NCBI GenBank assembly: GCA_007126095.1
Contig: SLBZ01000114.1
Span: 1-45,755, forward strand
DNA length: 45,755 bases
Direction of reading: 5' to 3'
DNA from: Aquisalimonas sp.
GTDB taxonomy: Bacteria > Pseudomonadota > Gammaproteobacteria > Nitrococcales > Aquisalimonadaceae
Part shown: in pieces, positions 1 through 8,940 of the stretch
Numbering within the stretch: position 1 is the stretch's first letter
How the letters are laid out: each line of letters begins with the position of its first letter
Program-made: the position numbers and the translations under genes
Notes under the pieces: generated by a model
Database searches by the model: none
What the model saw: only the letters and a program-made list of their open reading frames with translations
What the model was told of the DNA's origin: nothing

Positions 1-585
1 ATCCAGGAGGTGCCGCGCCGTGAGCTCGACCGCCTCAGTGATGGTGCCTCGCACCAGGGCGTGGTGATCCGCTACCGTGGGCCGGAACCCCAGGGGCTGG
101 ATGCGCTCGAGGCGCGCCTGGAAGCCATGGACGAGGCGCCGTTTCTGTTGATTCTCGACCAGGTGCAGGACCCTCACAATCTGGGGGCCTGCATGCGCAC
201 CGCCGATGCGGCCGGGGTTCACGCAGTCATCGCTCCGCGTGATCGGGCGGTCGGTTTGACGGCGACCGTCCACAAGGTGGCCTCCGGGGCCACCGCGAAC
301 GTGCCCTTCTACCAGGTCACGAATCTGGCACGCACTCTGGATGCCCTCAAGAAGCGCGGCATCTGGCTGGTGGGGGCGGCGGAACAGGCGGAGAACCCGC
401 CCTGGGCGCTGGACCTGAGCGGCCCGCTCGGCATCGTCATGGGCGCGGAGGAGGACGGGCTTCGCCGTCTCACCCGCGAAGCATGTGATTTCCTCACGCG
501 GATTCCCATGGCGGGCAAGGTGTCCAGTCTGAACGTGTCGGTGGCCACGGGCGTGCTGCTCTTCGAGGCCGTGCGCCAGCGGTGA
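1..585 (+). CDS. rlmB: 23S rRNA (guanosine-2'-O)-methyltransferase RlmB, 5'-truncated by window edge
   Basis: The reading frame is open from base 1, so the N-terminal substrate-binding region is cut off by the window edge and only about 194 codons are seen. RlmB is a SPOUT-family enzyme that methylates the ribose of G2251 in 23S rRNA using S-adenosylmethionine. The SPOUT motifs are visible in order: NLGACMRTADAAGVHAV (motif 1, with the conserved Asn and Arg), MGAEEDGLRRL (motif 2) and IPMAGKVSSLNVSVATGV (motif 3, knotted cofactor site). The peptide VPRRELDRL just before the domain is typical of RlmB rather than TrmH. It lies directly upstream of the rpsF operon, a common gammaproteobacterial order. 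An internal GTG at base 10 is in frame but is not the real start. Confidence 0.93.
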   Translation: MQEVPRRELDRLSDGASHQGVVIRYRGPEPQGLDALEARLEAMDEAPFLLILDQVQDPHNLGACMRTADAAGVHAVIAPRDRAVGLTATVHKVASGATANVPFYQVTNLARTLDALKKRGIWLVGAAEQAENPPWALDLSGPLGIVMGAEEDGLRRLTREACDFLTRIPMAGKVSSLNVSVATGVLLFEAVRQR

Positions 586-618
586 CGGGCGGCCGACGGT
601 GTCTGCCGGGCACTCAGC

Positions 619-648
619 TTCCCAAGCGGGTGCGTGTCACGTTATAAT
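619..648 (+). promoter_or_regulatory. Predicted sigma-70 promoter of the rpsF operon
   Basis: A perfect -10 hexamer TATAAT lies at 643-648, with TTCCCA at 619-624 as a weak -35 and an 18-bp spacer. Transcription would begin near 655, leaving an untranslated leader of roughly 115 bases before rpsF. It sits between the rlmB stop and rpsF, where a ribosomal-protein operon promoter is expected. Confidence 0.65.
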
Positions 649-654
649 CCCGCG

Positions 655-768
655 CTTGTCCGGGAGGCCCTTGCCCGGACATTGAGGGCCATACCGGCCC
701 GTCCCTGCCTTTCGGGGTCACGAAAGGCTTCTCCGGGGTTCGCCCCGAGTAACCACAGGGAGTTACCA
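655..768 (+). promoter_or_regulatory. Structured 5' leader of the rpsF operon, possible S6:S18 autoregulatory element
   Basis: The leader contains an 8-bp inverted repeat (TGTCCGGG at 657-664, CCCGGACA at 674-681) and further pairing blocks near 712-725 and 731-749. Many bacteria control this operon by binding of the S6:S18 dimer to an rpsF leader hairpin. Identity as that element is inference; the consensus was not confirmed base by base. Confidence 0.3.
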
Positions 769-1197
769 ATGAGGCATTACGAAGTCGTGTTCATGGTCCA
801 CCCGGACCAGAGCGAACAGGTTCCGGCCATGACGGAGCGCTACCGCGGCATTATCGAGAATAATGGCGGTACCATTCACCGTCTCGAGGACTGGGGCCGT
901 CGTCAGCTCGCTTACCCCATTCGCAAGCTCATCAAGGCGCACTACGTTCTGTTCAACGTGGAGTGCGGCAAGGATGCGCTCGACGAACTGACCTCCACGT
1001 TTCGTTTCAACGATGCTGTCATCCGGCACTTCGTTCTCTCCCGCGACGAGGCGGTAACCGAAGCCTCGCCGATGATGAAGGAGAAAGACGAAACCAGGGA
1101 TCGCGGCCGCCGCGAGGACCGCCCGCGTGACGAGCGCTCGGAAGCGCCTGCGGAAGAGGCCCCGGCCGAGGAAGCCAGCAGCGAAGCCGAGAGCTGA
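769..1197 (+). CDS. rpsF: 30S ribosomal protein S6
   Basis: The 142-residue protein starts [18 protein letters not shown] and contains GRRQLAYPI, the classic S6 signature region. S6 pairs with S18 in the platform of the 30S subunit. The ATG at 769 follows a GGAG ribosome binding site and matches the family start; an in-frame GTG at 634 would add 45 residues unlike S6, so it was rejected. The globular domain ends near residue 100, and the rest is a charged tail rich in Glu, Arg and Ala, as is common in proteobacterial S6, ending in EAPAEE-like acidic repeats. It is the first gene of an operon with priB, rpsR and downstream genes. Confidence 0.96.
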   Translation: MRHYEVVFMVHPDQSEQVPAMTERYRGIIENNGGTIHRLEDWGRRQLAYPIRKLIKAHYVLFNVECGKDALDELTSTFRFNDAVIRHFVLSRDEAVTEASPMMKEKDETRDRGRREDRPRDERSEAPAEEAPAEEASSEAES

Positions 1198-1214
1198 GTC
1201 CGAGGAGTCTGCGG

Positions 1215-1568
1215 ATGGGCAGTGAGACCCAGCCGCCCTGGCCGGATAATCGTCTGGCCCTCACGGGGCAGCTGCTGGATGATCCCCAGACCCGCATGAC
1301 GCCCGCAGGTGTCCCGGTCAGCCGCTTTACCCTGGAGCACGAATCGCACCAGCCGGAAGATGGCCACAACCGTCAGGTCCGGTTCCGGGTCGCGGTCCAT
1401 GCCAGAGGGCGAACGCTGCAGGACGTGATCGGTACGTTGCAGGCGGGTAGCCCAGTCAGGGTGCTCGGACATCTCGGGCGCTCGGGTTACCGCCCCGAAC
1501 AGCATCAGCTGGTGGTCTTCGCAAGGCGCATCCAGCTGCTAACGAACGAAACGCAAGGAGTCGAGTAA
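1215..1568 (+). CDS. priB: Primosomal replication protein N (PriB)
   Basis: The product is a 117-residue single OB-fold protein related to single-stranded DNA binding protein. The family pattern is visible from [16 protein letters not shown] through [12 protein letters not shown] to the C-terminal [13 protein letters not shown]. PriB binds single-stranded DNA and PriA during replication restart. It sits between rpsF and rpsR, the standard position in beta- and gammaproteobacteria. The ATG at 1215 follows GAGGAGT-like sequence, and the TAA stop overlaps the rpsR start codon by one base (TAATG), implying translational coupling. It is slightly longer than E. coli PriB (104 residues). Confidence 0.9.
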   Translation: MGSETQPPWPDNRLALTGQLLDDPQTRMTPAGVPVSRFTLEHESHQPEDGHNRQVRFRVAVHARGRTLQDVIGTLQAGSPVRVLGHLGRSGYRPEQHQLVVFARRIQLLTNETQGVE

Positions 1569-1792
1569 TGGCACGTTTTTTCCGTCGCCGTAAGTACTGC
1601 CGCTTTACCGCCGAGGGCGTGAAGGAGATCGACTACAAGGATCTCGCCACGCTGCGGAACTACGTCACTGAAACGGGCAAGATCGTCCCGAGCCGGATTA
1701 CCGGCACGAGCGCCCGGTACCAGCGGCAGCTGGCGCGCGCCATCAAGCGCGCACGCTACCTGTCCCTGCTGCCGTACACGGACCGTCATTAA
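1568..1792 (+). CDS. rpsR: 30S ribosomal protein S18
   Basis: The 74-residue basic protein begins [17 protein letters not shown] and contains [19 protein letters not shown] and [20 protein letters not shown], an unambiguous S18. It binds 16S rRNA in the platform as a heterodimer with S6. Length and start agree with the family. The ribosome binding site AAGGAG lies in the end of priB, and the start codon overlaps the priB stop. Confidence 0.98.
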   Translation: MARFFRRRKYCRFTAEGVKEIDYKDLATLRNYVTETGKIVPSRITGTSARYQRQLARAIKRARYLSLLPYTDRH

Positions 1793-1822
1793 AGGCCTGG
1801 TCGGGCATCGCGGGGCCGTCCG

Positions 1823-2674
1823 GTGAAGCCGGTGCTGGCGTTCATGATGCAGGGCCGCTGGCAGCCGATGCTGATCATGGCAGCGGCGACGCTGATGCCC
1901 TTGCTGGCCTGGCTGGGCGGCGCGGTCCTTGCCCTGGTGACCCTCCGGCGGGGCGCCGCGGAAGGTGGCCTGGTCATGGCGGGTGCCGCCTTGGCCATGG
2001 GCATCGCGTTTGCTGCCATGGGCGTCAACCCCATGGTGGCCGTGGCCGGTCTGCTGGAGTACTGGCTGCCGGTGTTCCTGCTTGCCGTGGTCCTCAGGGC
2101 GACGGTGTCGTTGCCGTTGACGGTGCTGGTGAGCGCGGCCCTGGGCAGTGCGGCGTTGGTGCTCTGGTACGTCGTGGTTCAGGATCCGGCCGCCTTCTGG
2201 GCCCGGTCCCTCGGCGGCATGTTCGAGGGCGAGGAGGGCGCGGATCTGATGCGTGCCCTCGGACCGGTAATGTCCGGTTTCTGGGTCCTCGGGCTGTGGT
2301 CCCTGTCGGTTGCGAGCCTGCTGCTGGCACGTTGGTGGCAGGCGGTGCTGTACAATCCCGGGGGATTCCGCGAGGAGTTCCACGGATTGCGGCTGGACTG
2401 GCGATTCGCGGCCGGTACGCTGGTGGTCATGCTGATGGCGACGTTCACCGGGCCGGGGCTGGTCTACGACCTGTCCCTGCTGCTGTCCGGTGTCTTCGCG
2501 GTGCAGGCGCTGGCGGTGGCGCACTGTGTGGCGCATGCACGGGGCTGGCACTGGATGATGCTGGTGCCCGTTTACGGATTGATGCCGTTTCTGTTCAAGC
2601 TGTACGCGCTGCTGGGTATCGCCGATACCTGGTTCGATCTGCGGCAACGCCTGATCAGGGATAACGGTGGGTGA
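1823..2674 (+). CDS. DUF2232 family membrane protein
   Basis: A 283-residue hydrophobic protein with about eight predicted membrane-spanning segments and few charged loops. Proteins of the DUF2232 (YybS-like) family occupy exactly this position between rpsR and rplI in many gammaproteobacteria, and the N-terminal pattern [13 protein letters not shown] fits. No function is established for this group, and no catalytic motif is visible. The GTG at 1823 is the best start because it gives the short amphipathic N-terminus typical of homologues. Its end overlaps no gene, and rplI starts 46 bases downstream, so it is probably co-transcribed with the ribosomal genes. Confidence 0.8.
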   Translation: MKPVLAFMMQGRWQPMLIMAAATLMPLLAWLGGAVLALVTLRRGAAEGGLVMAGAALAMGIAFAAMGVNPMVAVAGLLEYWLPVFLLAVVLRATVSLPLTVLVSAALGSAALVLWYVVVQDPAAFWARSLGGMFEGEEGADLMRALGPVMSGFWVLGLWSLSVASLLLARWWQAVLYNPGGFREEFHGLRLDWRFAAGTLVVMLMATFTGPGLVYDLSLLLSGVFAVQALAVAHCVAHARGWHWMMLVPVYGLMPFLFKLYALLGIADTWFDLRQRLIRDNGG

Positions 2675-2720
2675 GCCGGCGCGGCCGGTTCGGGCTTTGA
2701 AAATCATTGGGGTTGGAACG

Positions 2721-3167
2721 ATGGAAGTCATTCTGCTGGAAAAGGTAGAGAACCTGGGTAACTTGGGCGACAAGGTCACTGTGCGGCCTGGCTACGGGCG
2801 TAATTTCCTGGTGCCGCACGGCAAGGCCAAGCCGGCAACGGCGGAGAACATCAAGATCTTCGAAGAGCGTCGTGCTGAACTTGAGAAGGCCGCTGCGGAG
2901 GCGCTCGCTGCCGCCGAAGCGCGTCGTGACAAGGTCGCAGAGGCAACGCTGACGATCACCGCCAAGACCGGAGACGAAGGCAAGCTGTTCGGTTCGGTCG
3001 GTCCGGCGGACATCGCGGATGCTGCGGAGCAGGCTGGGCTGGAGCTGGCCAAGCACGAAGTGCGCATGCCAGAAGGCCCGATCCGCGTGGTCGGCGAGTT
3101 CGACGTGCATGTGCACCTGTATACCGACGTCGACACCACTGTGCGCGTGGTCGTGGAAAGCGCCTGA
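2721..3167 (+). CDS. rplI: 50S ribosomal protein L9
   Basis: The 148-residue protein begins [19 protein letters not shown] and continues with [16 protein letters not shown], the L9 N-terminal RNA-binding domain and signature. A long connecting helix rich in Ala, Glu and Arg spans about residues 45-75, followed by the C-terminal domain ending [20 protein letters not shown]9 binds domain V of 23S rRNA near the L1 stalk and helps maintain the reading frame. The ATG at 2721 is the family start; an in-frame upstream start at 2667 would overlap the preceding gene and add 18 unrelated residues. A hairpin follows the stop codon. Confidence 0.97.
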   Translation: MEVILLEKVENLGNLGDKVTVRPGYGRNFLVPHGKAKPATAENIKIFEERRAELEKAAAEALAAAEARRDKVAEATLTITAKTGDEGKLFGSVGPADIADAAEQAGLELAKHEVRMPEGPIRVVGEFDVHVHLYTDVDTTVRVVVESA

Positions 3168-3184
3168 GGGCGTGATCCCGTTCG

Positions 3185-3211
3185 GGACCCGCGGCACCAG
3201 GCCGCGGGTCC
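3185..3211 (+). terminator. GC-rich hairpin between rplI and dnaB
   Basis: An 11-bp perfect stem (3185-3195 with 3201-3211) closes a 5-base loop. There is no U-tract after it, so it may be a weak or partial terminator or an mRNA-stabilising hairpin separating the ribosomal genes from dnaB. Confidence 0.4.
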
Positions 3212-3293
3212 GGAATTGGAGTAGTGTCGGGTTCCGGCGGGCATGCCCATGTGCCCATCGGCCTGTTCCGGATGAGGGGTGGCGGGTTACTCC

Positions 3294-4682
3294 ATGGCTG
3301 ATTCGAATCCCGCTCAAGAGCTGGACATCTCCGCCCTGAAGGTGCCCCCGCACTCACTGGAGGCGGAGCAGGCCGTCCTCGGCGGCCTCATGGTCGACAA
3401 CGAAGCCTGGGACAACGTCGCCGACCGCGTCAGCGAAGACGATTTCTACCGTCACGACCACCGCCTCATCTTCCGCGCCCTTGGTGCTCTCGCCGAGCAG
3501 CAGCGCCCCATGGATGTGGTCACCCTCGCCGAAGCGTTGCGCAACGCCGGCGAACTGGATGACGCCGGGGGCATGGGGTATCTCGGCAGTATCGCCGCGG
3601 AGACCCCCAGCGCAGCCAACATCTCCGCGTACGCGGACATCGTGCGCGAGCGCTCCATCCTCCGGCAGATGATCCGGGCCGGCACGGACGTGGTCAGCTC
3701 CGCCTTCAAGCCGGATGGCCGCGACAGCAAGGATCTGCTGGAAGAGGCGGAGCGTCTCATCTTCCAGATCGCGGAGACCAGCGGGCGCTTTCAGCAGGGC
3801 TTTGTGGGCGTGCGCGACATCCTGCCGACGGTGGTGGAGCGCATCGATACCCTGTACCACCAGGATGGCAGCGTCACGGGTGTGCCCACCGGGTTCACCG
3901 ACTTCGATCACATGACGTCCGGGCTGCAGGGGGGCGATCTCGTCATCGTCGCTGCACGCCCGTCCATGGGGAAGACCACCTTCGCCATGAATATCGCCGA
4001 GCACGTCGCCCTGAAGGACAGCGCCCCCGTGGCGGTGTTCAGCATGGAGATGCCGGGCGACGCCCTGGCCATGCGCATGCTCTCGTCGCTTGGCCGGGTG
4101 GAGTTGCAGAAGATCCGCACCGGCAATCTCGACGACGACGACTGGCCGCGGCTCACGTCGACCATGAGTCTGCTCTCCGAGGCGAAGCTGTTCATCGACG
4201 ACTCACCCGGGCTCTCGCCCCAGGAGATGCGGGCGCGGTCGCGGCGCCTGAAGCGCGAACACGGCCTGTCCATGATCATGGTGGACTACCTCCAGCTGAT
4301 GCAGCTTCCCGGGTTCAAGGAGAACCGAACCGCGGAGATCTCCCAGATCTCCCGTGGACTGAAGGCCATGGCGAAGGAGCTGGACGTGCCGGTGATCGCG
4401 CTCTCCCAGCTCAATCGCTCCCTCGAGCAGCGCCCCAACAAGCGTCCGGTTATGTCCGATCTTCGCGAGTCCGGCGCGATCGAGCAGGATGCCGACGTTA
4501 TCGTGTTCATCTACCGCGACGAGGTGTACAACGAGGACAGCCCCGACAAGGGCAGCGCCGAGATCATCATCGGCAAGCAGCGTAACGGCCCCATCGGCAC
4601 CTGCAGGCTCACGTTTCTCGGTCAGTACACGCGTTTCGAGAACTACATCCACGACGTCTACGGCGGCGAGGGCTGGCAGTGA
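3294..4682 (+). CDS. dnaB: Replicative DNA helicase DnaB
   Basis: The 462-residue protein has the DnaB N-terminal domain (PPHSLEAEQAVLGG near residue 20) and a RecA-like ATPase domain. Walker A is ARPSMGKTTF near residues 222-230, the Walker B region is MIMVDYLQLM, and ALSQLNRSLEQR and SDLRESGAIEQDADVI are further DnaB signatures. It forms the hexameric helicase that opens the replication fork and loads primase. No intein or insertion is seen. I chose ATG 3294 (MADSNPAQ); an in-frame GTG at 3279 is also possible and the ribosome binding site does not settle it. The stop overlaps the alr GTG start by four bases, so dnaB and alr are translationally coupled. Confidence 0.97.
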   Translation: MADSNPAQELDISALKVPPHSLEAEQAVLGGLMVDNEAWDNVADRVSEDDFYRHDHRLIFRALGALAEQQRPMDVVTLAEALRNAGELDDAGGMGYLGSIAAETPSAANISAYADIVRERSILRQMIRAGTDVVSSAFKPDGRDSKDLLEEAERLIFQIAETSGRFQQGFVGVRDILPTVVERIDTLYHQDGSVTGVPTGFTDFDHMTSGLQGGDLVIVAARPSMGKTTFAMNIAEHVALKDSAPVAVFSMEMPGDALAMRMLSSLGRVELQKIRTGNLDDDDWPRLTSTMSLLSEAKLFIDDSPGLSPQEMRARSRRLKREHGLSMIMVDYLQLMQLPGFKENRTAEISQISRGLKAMAKELDVPVIALSQLNRSLEQRPNKRPVMSDLRESGAIEQDADVIVFIYRDEVYNEDSPDKGSAEIIIGKQRNGPIGTCRLTFLGQYTRFENYIHDVYGGEGWQ

Positions 4683-5785
4683 GCCGGAACACGCGGGCGG
4701 TCATCAGCGTTGCTGCGTTGCGCCACAACCTGGCCGTGGCCAGGGACGCGGCCGGCGGCGCGCGGGTGATGGCGGTGATCAAGGCCAACGGGTATGGTCA
4801 CGGTCTGCTTCGGGTGGCGTACGCGCTGCGTCACGCCGACGCCTTCGCCGTGACGTCGCTGGAAGAGGCAATCCCGCTGCGCGAAGCCGGATTCGCCCAT
4901 CCGATCCTGTTGCTCGAAGGGCCGTTCGAACCGAACGAGATCCAGCTCGTCAGTCGTTACCGGCTGGACATGGCCGTGCACTCGGACTGGCAGATCAGTG
5001 TGCTGCAGGGGGCGCGGCTGACGCGGCCGGTGAACGTCTGGCTCAAGGTGGATTCCGGCATGCATCGCCTGGGTCTGCCGCCCGACACTGTCCCTGATGC
5101 CTACGCGCGGCTGTCCGGGTTGTCCGGGGTATCACCGCACCTGCGGCTGATGACCCATCTGGCGGAGGCGGATGATCCGGAATCCGAGGTGACGCCGCAG
5201 CAGTGTCGGGTATTTGCCGACACGGTTGAAGGCCTGCGGGGAGAGCGATCCCTGGCCAACTCCGCCGGGCTGCTTGGCTGGCCTCAAACCCGGGGCGACT
5301 GGGTGCGCCCCGGTATCATGCTCTACGGGGCGTCGCCGTTCGGTGCCGGGTCGCCGCTGCATGCGCCGCTGCGGCCGGCCATGACGCTCACCACCCGTAT
5401 CAACGCCATCTACCAGCACCGTGCGGGCGATGCCATCGGTTACGGCGGCACGTGGACCTGTCCGGAGGACATGCCGGTGGCCGTGGCGGCGATTGGTTAC
5501 GGGGATGGTTACCCGCGCCATGCCCCCTCCGGCACACCGGTGCTCGTCAACGGCGAGCGGGCACAGCTGATCGGCCGGGTGTCCATGGACATGATCTGTC
5601 TGGACCTGCGCGGGTTGAGCGGACCCGTGGAGGTTGGGGATACCGTGACCCTCTGGGGGGAGGGGCTGCCGGCGGAAGAGGTTGCGGAACACGCCGGTAC
5701 CATCGCCTATGAGCTGTTCTGCACGGTGACGCAGCGGGTGCATTTTCAGGAAGAACGGGACCCCCATGGCAAGGACGAAGACTGA
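4679..5785 (+). CDS. alr: Alanine racemase
   Basis: A 368-residue PLP-dependent enzyme that interconverts L- and D-alanine for peptidoglycan. The PLP lysine is Lys35 in VIKANGYGHG, and the second catalytic base is the Tyr in IGYGDGYPRH near residue 274. WLKVDSGMHRLG and GRVSMDMICLDL are family signatures. The GTG start at 4679 overlaps the dnaB stop, and the 3' end overlaps radA by 20 bases. The dnaB-alr-radA order is common in gammaproteobacteria. Length is normal. The C-terminal run EERDPHGKDED is acidic and partly fixed by the overlapping radA start. Confidence 0.96.
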   Translation: MSRNTRAVISVAALRHNLAVARDAAGGARVMAVIKANGYGHGLLRVAYALRHADAFAVTSLEEAIPLREAGFAHPILLLEGPFEPNEIQLVSRYRLDMAVHSDWQISVLQGARLTRPVNVWLKVDSGMHRLGLPPDTVPDAYARLSGLSGVSPHLRLMTHLAEADDPESEVTPQQCRVFADTVEGLRGERSLANSAGLLGWPQTRGDWVRPGIMLYGASPFGAGSPLHAPLRPAMTLTTRINAIYQHRAGDAIGYGGTWTCPEDMPVAVAAIGYGDGYPRHAPSGTPVLVNGERAQLIGRVSMDMICLDLRGLSGPVEVGDTVTLWGEGLPAEEVAEHAGTIAYELFCTVTQRVHFQEERDPHGKDED

Positions 5786-7139
5786 GTACTGCTGCAGTGC
5801 CTGCGGCGCAACCAGCCCGAAATGGTCGGGACAGTGTCCCGATTGCGGTGCCTGGAACACTCTTGAGGAAATCGTGCGGGCGCCCGAGCGCCCCGGTCAG
5901 CCCGCCGGAGCTCGACAGTATGCCGGGGACGCCGGCGTCACCACCCTCGGCGATGTGGCGCTCTCGGAGGACGCACGGTTCTCCACCGGTCTCAAGGAGC
6001 TGGACCGGGTGCTTGGTGGTGGCCTGGTACACGGCGGCGCCGTACTCCTGGGGGGCGATCCGGGCATTGGCAAGTCCACGCTGCTGTTGCAGACCACGGC
6101 CCACCTGGCCGCCCGGGACAGCGTGCTCTACGTCACCGGTGAAGAGTCGCTGCGGCAGGTCGCACTGCGCGCCTCCCGCCTGGGCGTGGCCGCCGATACC
6201 CTCGAGGTGCTGGCCGAAACCTGCGTGGAGGCGATTCTCGAGCACGCCAGGCAGCGCCGCCCGCGCGTACTCGTGGTGGATTCCATCCAGACCGTCTTTA
6301 CCGAAGCGCTACAGTCGGCTCCGGGCGCCGTCGCGCAGGTGCGCGAGAGTGCTGCGCGGCTTATCCGCTTTGCCAAGCAGACCGACACCAGCGTGTTCCT
6401 GGTAGGCCACGTGACCAAGGACGGGCAGCTTGCCGGCCCCCGGGTGCTGGAGCACATGGTGGATACCGTGCTCTATTTCGAGAGCGAGGGCGGAAGCCGG
6501 TTCCGGTTGCTGCGGGCGGTCAAGAACCGCTTCGGCGCTGCGAACGAGCTGGGTGTGTTCGCCATGGACGAAAGCGGCCTCAAGCAGGTCAAGAACCCGT
6601 CAGCCATCTTTCTCTCCCGCCACAGCGAGCCTGTTAGCGGCAGCGCCATCATGGTTACGCGGGAGGGCAGTCGTCCACTGCTGGTGGAGGTCCAGGCGCT
6701 GGTGGCCGAGAGTCCGTCGTCGACACCGCGCCGGGTGGCGGTGGGGCTCGACGGCAACCGGCTGGCCATGCTCCTGGCCGTGCTGCTGCGTCACGGCGGC
6801 GTCATGACCGGGGATCAGGACGTGTTTCTCAACGTGGTCGGCGGGGTGCGGGTGGCCGAGACGGCGAGTGATCTGCCGGTGTTGCTGGCAGCGCTGTCCA
6901 GCCTCCGTGACCGTCCGCTGGCGGCGGATTGCGTGGTCTTCGGGGAGGTAGGGCTGGCGGGGGAGATTCGCCCGGTGCCCAACGGCGAGGAGCGACTGGC
7001 CGAAGCGGCGAAACATGGCTTTCGACGGGCGGTGGTTCCCGCGAAGAATGCCCCGCGAGGCAGCCAGGCGATCGGCGGGCTGGAGGTGAGCCCGGTCGAA
7101 CGCCTGGAGGAAGCCATGGACGCGGTCTTCAGCCGCTGA
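5766..7139 (+). CDS. radA: DNA repair protein RadA
   Basis: A 457-residue protein with the three RadA parts. The N-terminal C4 zinc finger is YCCSACGATSPKWSGQCPDC. The RecA-like ATPase carries Walker A GGDPGIGKST (about residues 97-106) and the RadA-specific KNRFG motif near residues 253-257. The C-terminal Lon-protease-like domain contains DQDVFLNVVGGVRV and FGEVGLAGEIRPV. RadA is a branch-migration helicase acting with RecA in recombinational repair. The ATG at 5766 lies inside the end of alr. It is the last gene of the forward block and converges on the PilZ gene 14 bases beyond. Confidence 0.96.
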   Translation: MARTKTEYCCSACGATSPKWSGQCPDCGAWNTLEEIVRAPERPGQPAGARQYAGDAGVTTLGDVALSEDARFSTGLKELDRVLGGGLVHGGAVLLGGDPGIGKSTLLLQTTAHLAARDSVLYVTGEESLRQVALRASRLGVAADTLEVLAETCVEAILEHARQRRPRVLVVDSIQTVFTEALQSAPGAVAQVRESAARLIRFAKQTDTSVFLVGHVTKDGQLAGPRVLEHMVDTVLYFESEGGSRFRLLRAVKNRFGAANELGVFAMDESGLKQVKNPSAIFLSRHSEPVSGSAIMVTREGSRPLLVEVQALVAESPSSTPRRVAVGLDGNRLAMLLAVLLRHGGVMTGDQDVFLNVVGGVRVAETASDLPVLLAALSSLRDRPLAADCVVFGEVGLAGEIRPVPNGEERLAEAAKHGFRRAVVPAKNAPRGSQAIGGLEVSPVERLEEAMDAVFSR

Positions 7140-7152
7140 TGGTGCCAGCGGG

Positions 7153-7533
7153 TCAGGGCGACGCGTGACCGTCATCGGCCATGTCGGCGAGCTCCCGGCG
7201 CAGCATGTCCGCGTCGCCGAGGTTGAGCTCGACCAGCCGGCGCAAATGGCCCATGCTCTCGATATCGATGTGCGTGCAGTGGAAGCCCACATGCTGCTCG
7301 CGGCGGTGGGCCGTTTCCAGCGTCATTTCGATGTGGACTTCGTCGGTCAGGGGAATGCTGAGCAGGCACCGCTCCGCATCCGAGACCGTGCCCGCATCCG
7401 GTAGCAGGACAAGGACCCCTTTCAGAGAGATGTCGACGATACGCACATCCAGTGCGTGCACGCCCGTCTGCAGACGCGCCGGGCTGTCGAACTGGATGCG
7501 GCTGAACTGCCGTCTTTCAGTGGAAGGTGCCAT
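7153..7533 (-). CDS. PilZ-domain protein
   Basis: A 126-residue single-domain protein. The c-di-GMP binding PilZ motifs are recognisable: RRQFSR near the N-terminus (RxxxR) and DISLKG (D/N-x-S-x-x-G) about 30 residues on. The rest forms the expected beta barrel with a C-terminal helix. Such stand-alone PilZ proteins act as c-di-GMP effectors, but the target cannot be told from sequence. I chose the ATG at 7533 (MAPSTERRQFSR) over an upstream in-frame start at 7560 because PilZ domains usually begin just before the RxxxR motif. It lies 69 bases after folD on the same strand and may be its second cistron. Confidence 0.8.
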   Translation of the reverse strand: MAPSTERRQFSRIQFDSPARLQTGVHALDVRIVDISLKGVLVLLPDAGTVSDAERCLLSIPLTDEVHIEMTLETAHRREQHVGFHCTHIDIESMGHLRRLVELNLGDADMLRRELADMADDGHASP

Positions 7534-7602
7534 TCTGGGTCTCTCGCCGGTCAATCTCACAGCTACCTTAGCACCGCTTGACCGTGGCGGCGACGTTCTT
7601 GC

Positions 7603-8460
7603 TCAGATTGGATCCCGCGCCTCCGCGGCTTCCAGCGTGTTCGCGAGCAGGGTGGCAACCGTCATGGGGCCCACGCCGCCGGGCACGGGCGTAATCCAGC
7701 CAGCCCTCTGACTCGCGCTGTCGAACTCCACGTCGCCGGTCAGCTTGCCGGAGTCGAGACGGTTGATGCCCACGTCCACGACGACAGCACCCTCCTGGAT
7801 CCAGTCGCCCGCGACGAATCCCGGGCGACCGACAGCGGCGACCAGGACGTCCGCGTTGCGGATCTTGGTCTCCAGATCGCGGGTGCGGCTGTGGCAGATG
7901 GTGACCGTGCAACGTGCGTTGAGGAGTTCCAGGGCCATGGGGCGGCCGACGATGGTGGACTGGCCAACGATGACCGCATCCTTGCCGGGCAGGGATACAC
8001 CGGCATCCTCCAGCAGCGTCATCACCCCGCGGGGCGTGCAGGAACGCAGCCCGGGCAGCTTCAGTGCAAGCCGTCCCATGTTTACCGGGTGGAACCCATC
8101 CACGTCCTTGGCCGGGTCGATGCGGTCGATGACGCGCTGGGCGTCGATCTGGGGCGGCAGCGGGAGCTGCACCAGAATGCCATCGATGGCCGGGTCTGCG
8201 TTGAGGGAGTCGATCAGCTCGAGGAGCGATTCCTCGGCAGTCGTGGCAGAGAGGTCGTAGGCGTACGATGTGATGCCGACTTCCTCACACTGCGCGCGTT
8301 TCTTGCTGACGTAGACCTGCGACGCGGGGTTCTCCCCGACCAGAATGACCGCCAGCCCCGGTTCGCGGCCTCCGGCTCCGGTGCGCCGGGCGACGCCAGC
8401 GGCAACGGACTGACGCAATCTCAGGGCAGCGGCCTTACCGTCGAGGATTTTTGCGGTCAT
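7603..8460 (-). CDS. folD: Bifunctional methylenetetrahydrofolate dehydrogenase / methenyltetrahydrofolate cyclohydrolase
   Basis: The 285-residue protein starts [19 protein letters not shown] and shows the FolD signatures [24 protein letters not shown] and [13 protein letters not shown]. The active-site Lys lies in YVSKKRAQ, and [11 protein letters not shown] belongs to the NADP-binding fold. FolD oxidises methylene-THF to methenyl-THF and hydrolyses it to 10-formyl-THF, feeding purine and fMet-tRNA synthesis. The ATG at 8460 is the family start; an upstream frame start at 8538 would overlap the tRNA promoter region. It diverges from the tRNA operon. Confidence 0.96.
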   Translation of the reverse strand: MTAKILDGKAAALRLRQSVAAGVARRTGAGGREPGLAVILVGENPASQVYVSKKRAQCEEVGITSYAYDLSATTAEESLLELIDSLNADPAIDGILVQLPLPPQIDAQRVIDRIDPAKDVDGFHPVNMGRLALKLPGLRSCTPRGVMTLLEDAGVSLPGKDAVIVGQSTIVGRPMALELLNARCTVTICHSRTRDLETKIRNADVLVAAVGRPGFVAGDWIQEGAVVVDVGINRLDSGKLTGDVEFDSASQRAGWITPVPGGVGPMTVATLLANTLEAAEARDPI

Positions 8461-8546
8461 TGGGCTGGCGGTGCTCCGTGTGGGTCGAGGCGGTCGGGAT
8501 GGTCGGGGATTCTCGCACGCGCCACTTGAGACCGACAAGCGTACAA

Positions 8547-8575
8547 TTGACGCACTGAGGCCGGCTGCGTATCAT
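8547..8575 (+). promoter_or_regulatory. Sigma-70 promoter of the tRNA operon
   Basis: TTGACG (8547-8552) and TATCAT (8570-8575) are separated by exactly 17 bp. Transcription would start near 8582, about 45 bases before tRNA-Pro. Both hexamers match consensus at five of six positions, as expected for a stable-RNA promoter. Confidence 0.75.
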
Positions 8576-8626
8576 TCTTCGCTCCGCAGCCGGTGATGTC
8601 GTTCGAGGCTGAATGGAGCGACTCTT

Positions 8627-8703
8627 CGGGGTGTGGCGCAGCCTGGTAGCGCGCCTGCTTTGGGAGCAGGAAGTCGGGGGTTCGAATCCCTCCACCCCGA
8701 CCA
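8627..8703 (+). tRNA. tRNA-Pro (anticodon TGG)
   Basis: A 77-base cloverleaf with acceptor CGGGGTG/CACCCCG, anticodon stem CCTGC/GCAGG around loop TTTGGGA, a GTTCGAATC T-loop region, and an encoded CCA end. It is the first of four tRNAs in one transcription unit. Confidence 0.97.
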
Positions 8704-8740
8704 TGACTCTCGCGCCAGGTCATGACAGGATGAAAACCGA

Positions 8741-8817
8741 GCGCCCGTAGCTCAACCGGATAGAGCATCGGCCTTCTAAGCCGAGGGTTGCAGGTTCAAG
8801 TCCTGCCGGGCGCGCCA
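8741..8817 (+). tRNA. tRNA-Arg (anticodon TCT)
   Basis: A 77-base cloverleaf with acceptor GCGCCCG/CGGGCGC, anticodon stem TCGGC/GCCGA around loop CTTCTAA, a GTTCAAGTC T arm and encoded CCA. It reads AGA/AGG codons. Confidence 0.97.
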
Positions 8818-8852
8818 GTCCGGTCGGCGTTGCGGACAAGTCGGTAACAATG

Positions 8853-8928
8853 GTGGGCGTAGCTCAGTTGGTAGAGCCCTGGATTGTGATTCCAGTCGTC
8901 GTGGGTTCGAGTCCCATCGTCCACCCCA
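8853..8928 (+). tRNA. tRNA-His (anticodon GTG)
   Basis: A 76-base cloverleaf with acceptor GTGGGCG/CGTCCAC (one G-U pair), loop TTGTGAT and encoded CCA. The base before it (8852) is G and can pair with discriminator C73 at 8925, giving the extra G-1 that histidyl-tRNA synthetase requires. Confidence 0.97.
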
Positions 8929-8940
8929 TTCAATCAAGTC

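Noticed and set aside
1505..2779. 424-codon reverse frame over rpsR and the DUF2232 gene
   Set aside because: Shadow ORF; both forward genes are supported by family matches and conserved order.
3279..3293. GTG at 3279 as the dnaB start
   Set aside because: It adds only five residues (MAGYS) and ATG 3294 resembles the family start better, though the choice is not certain.
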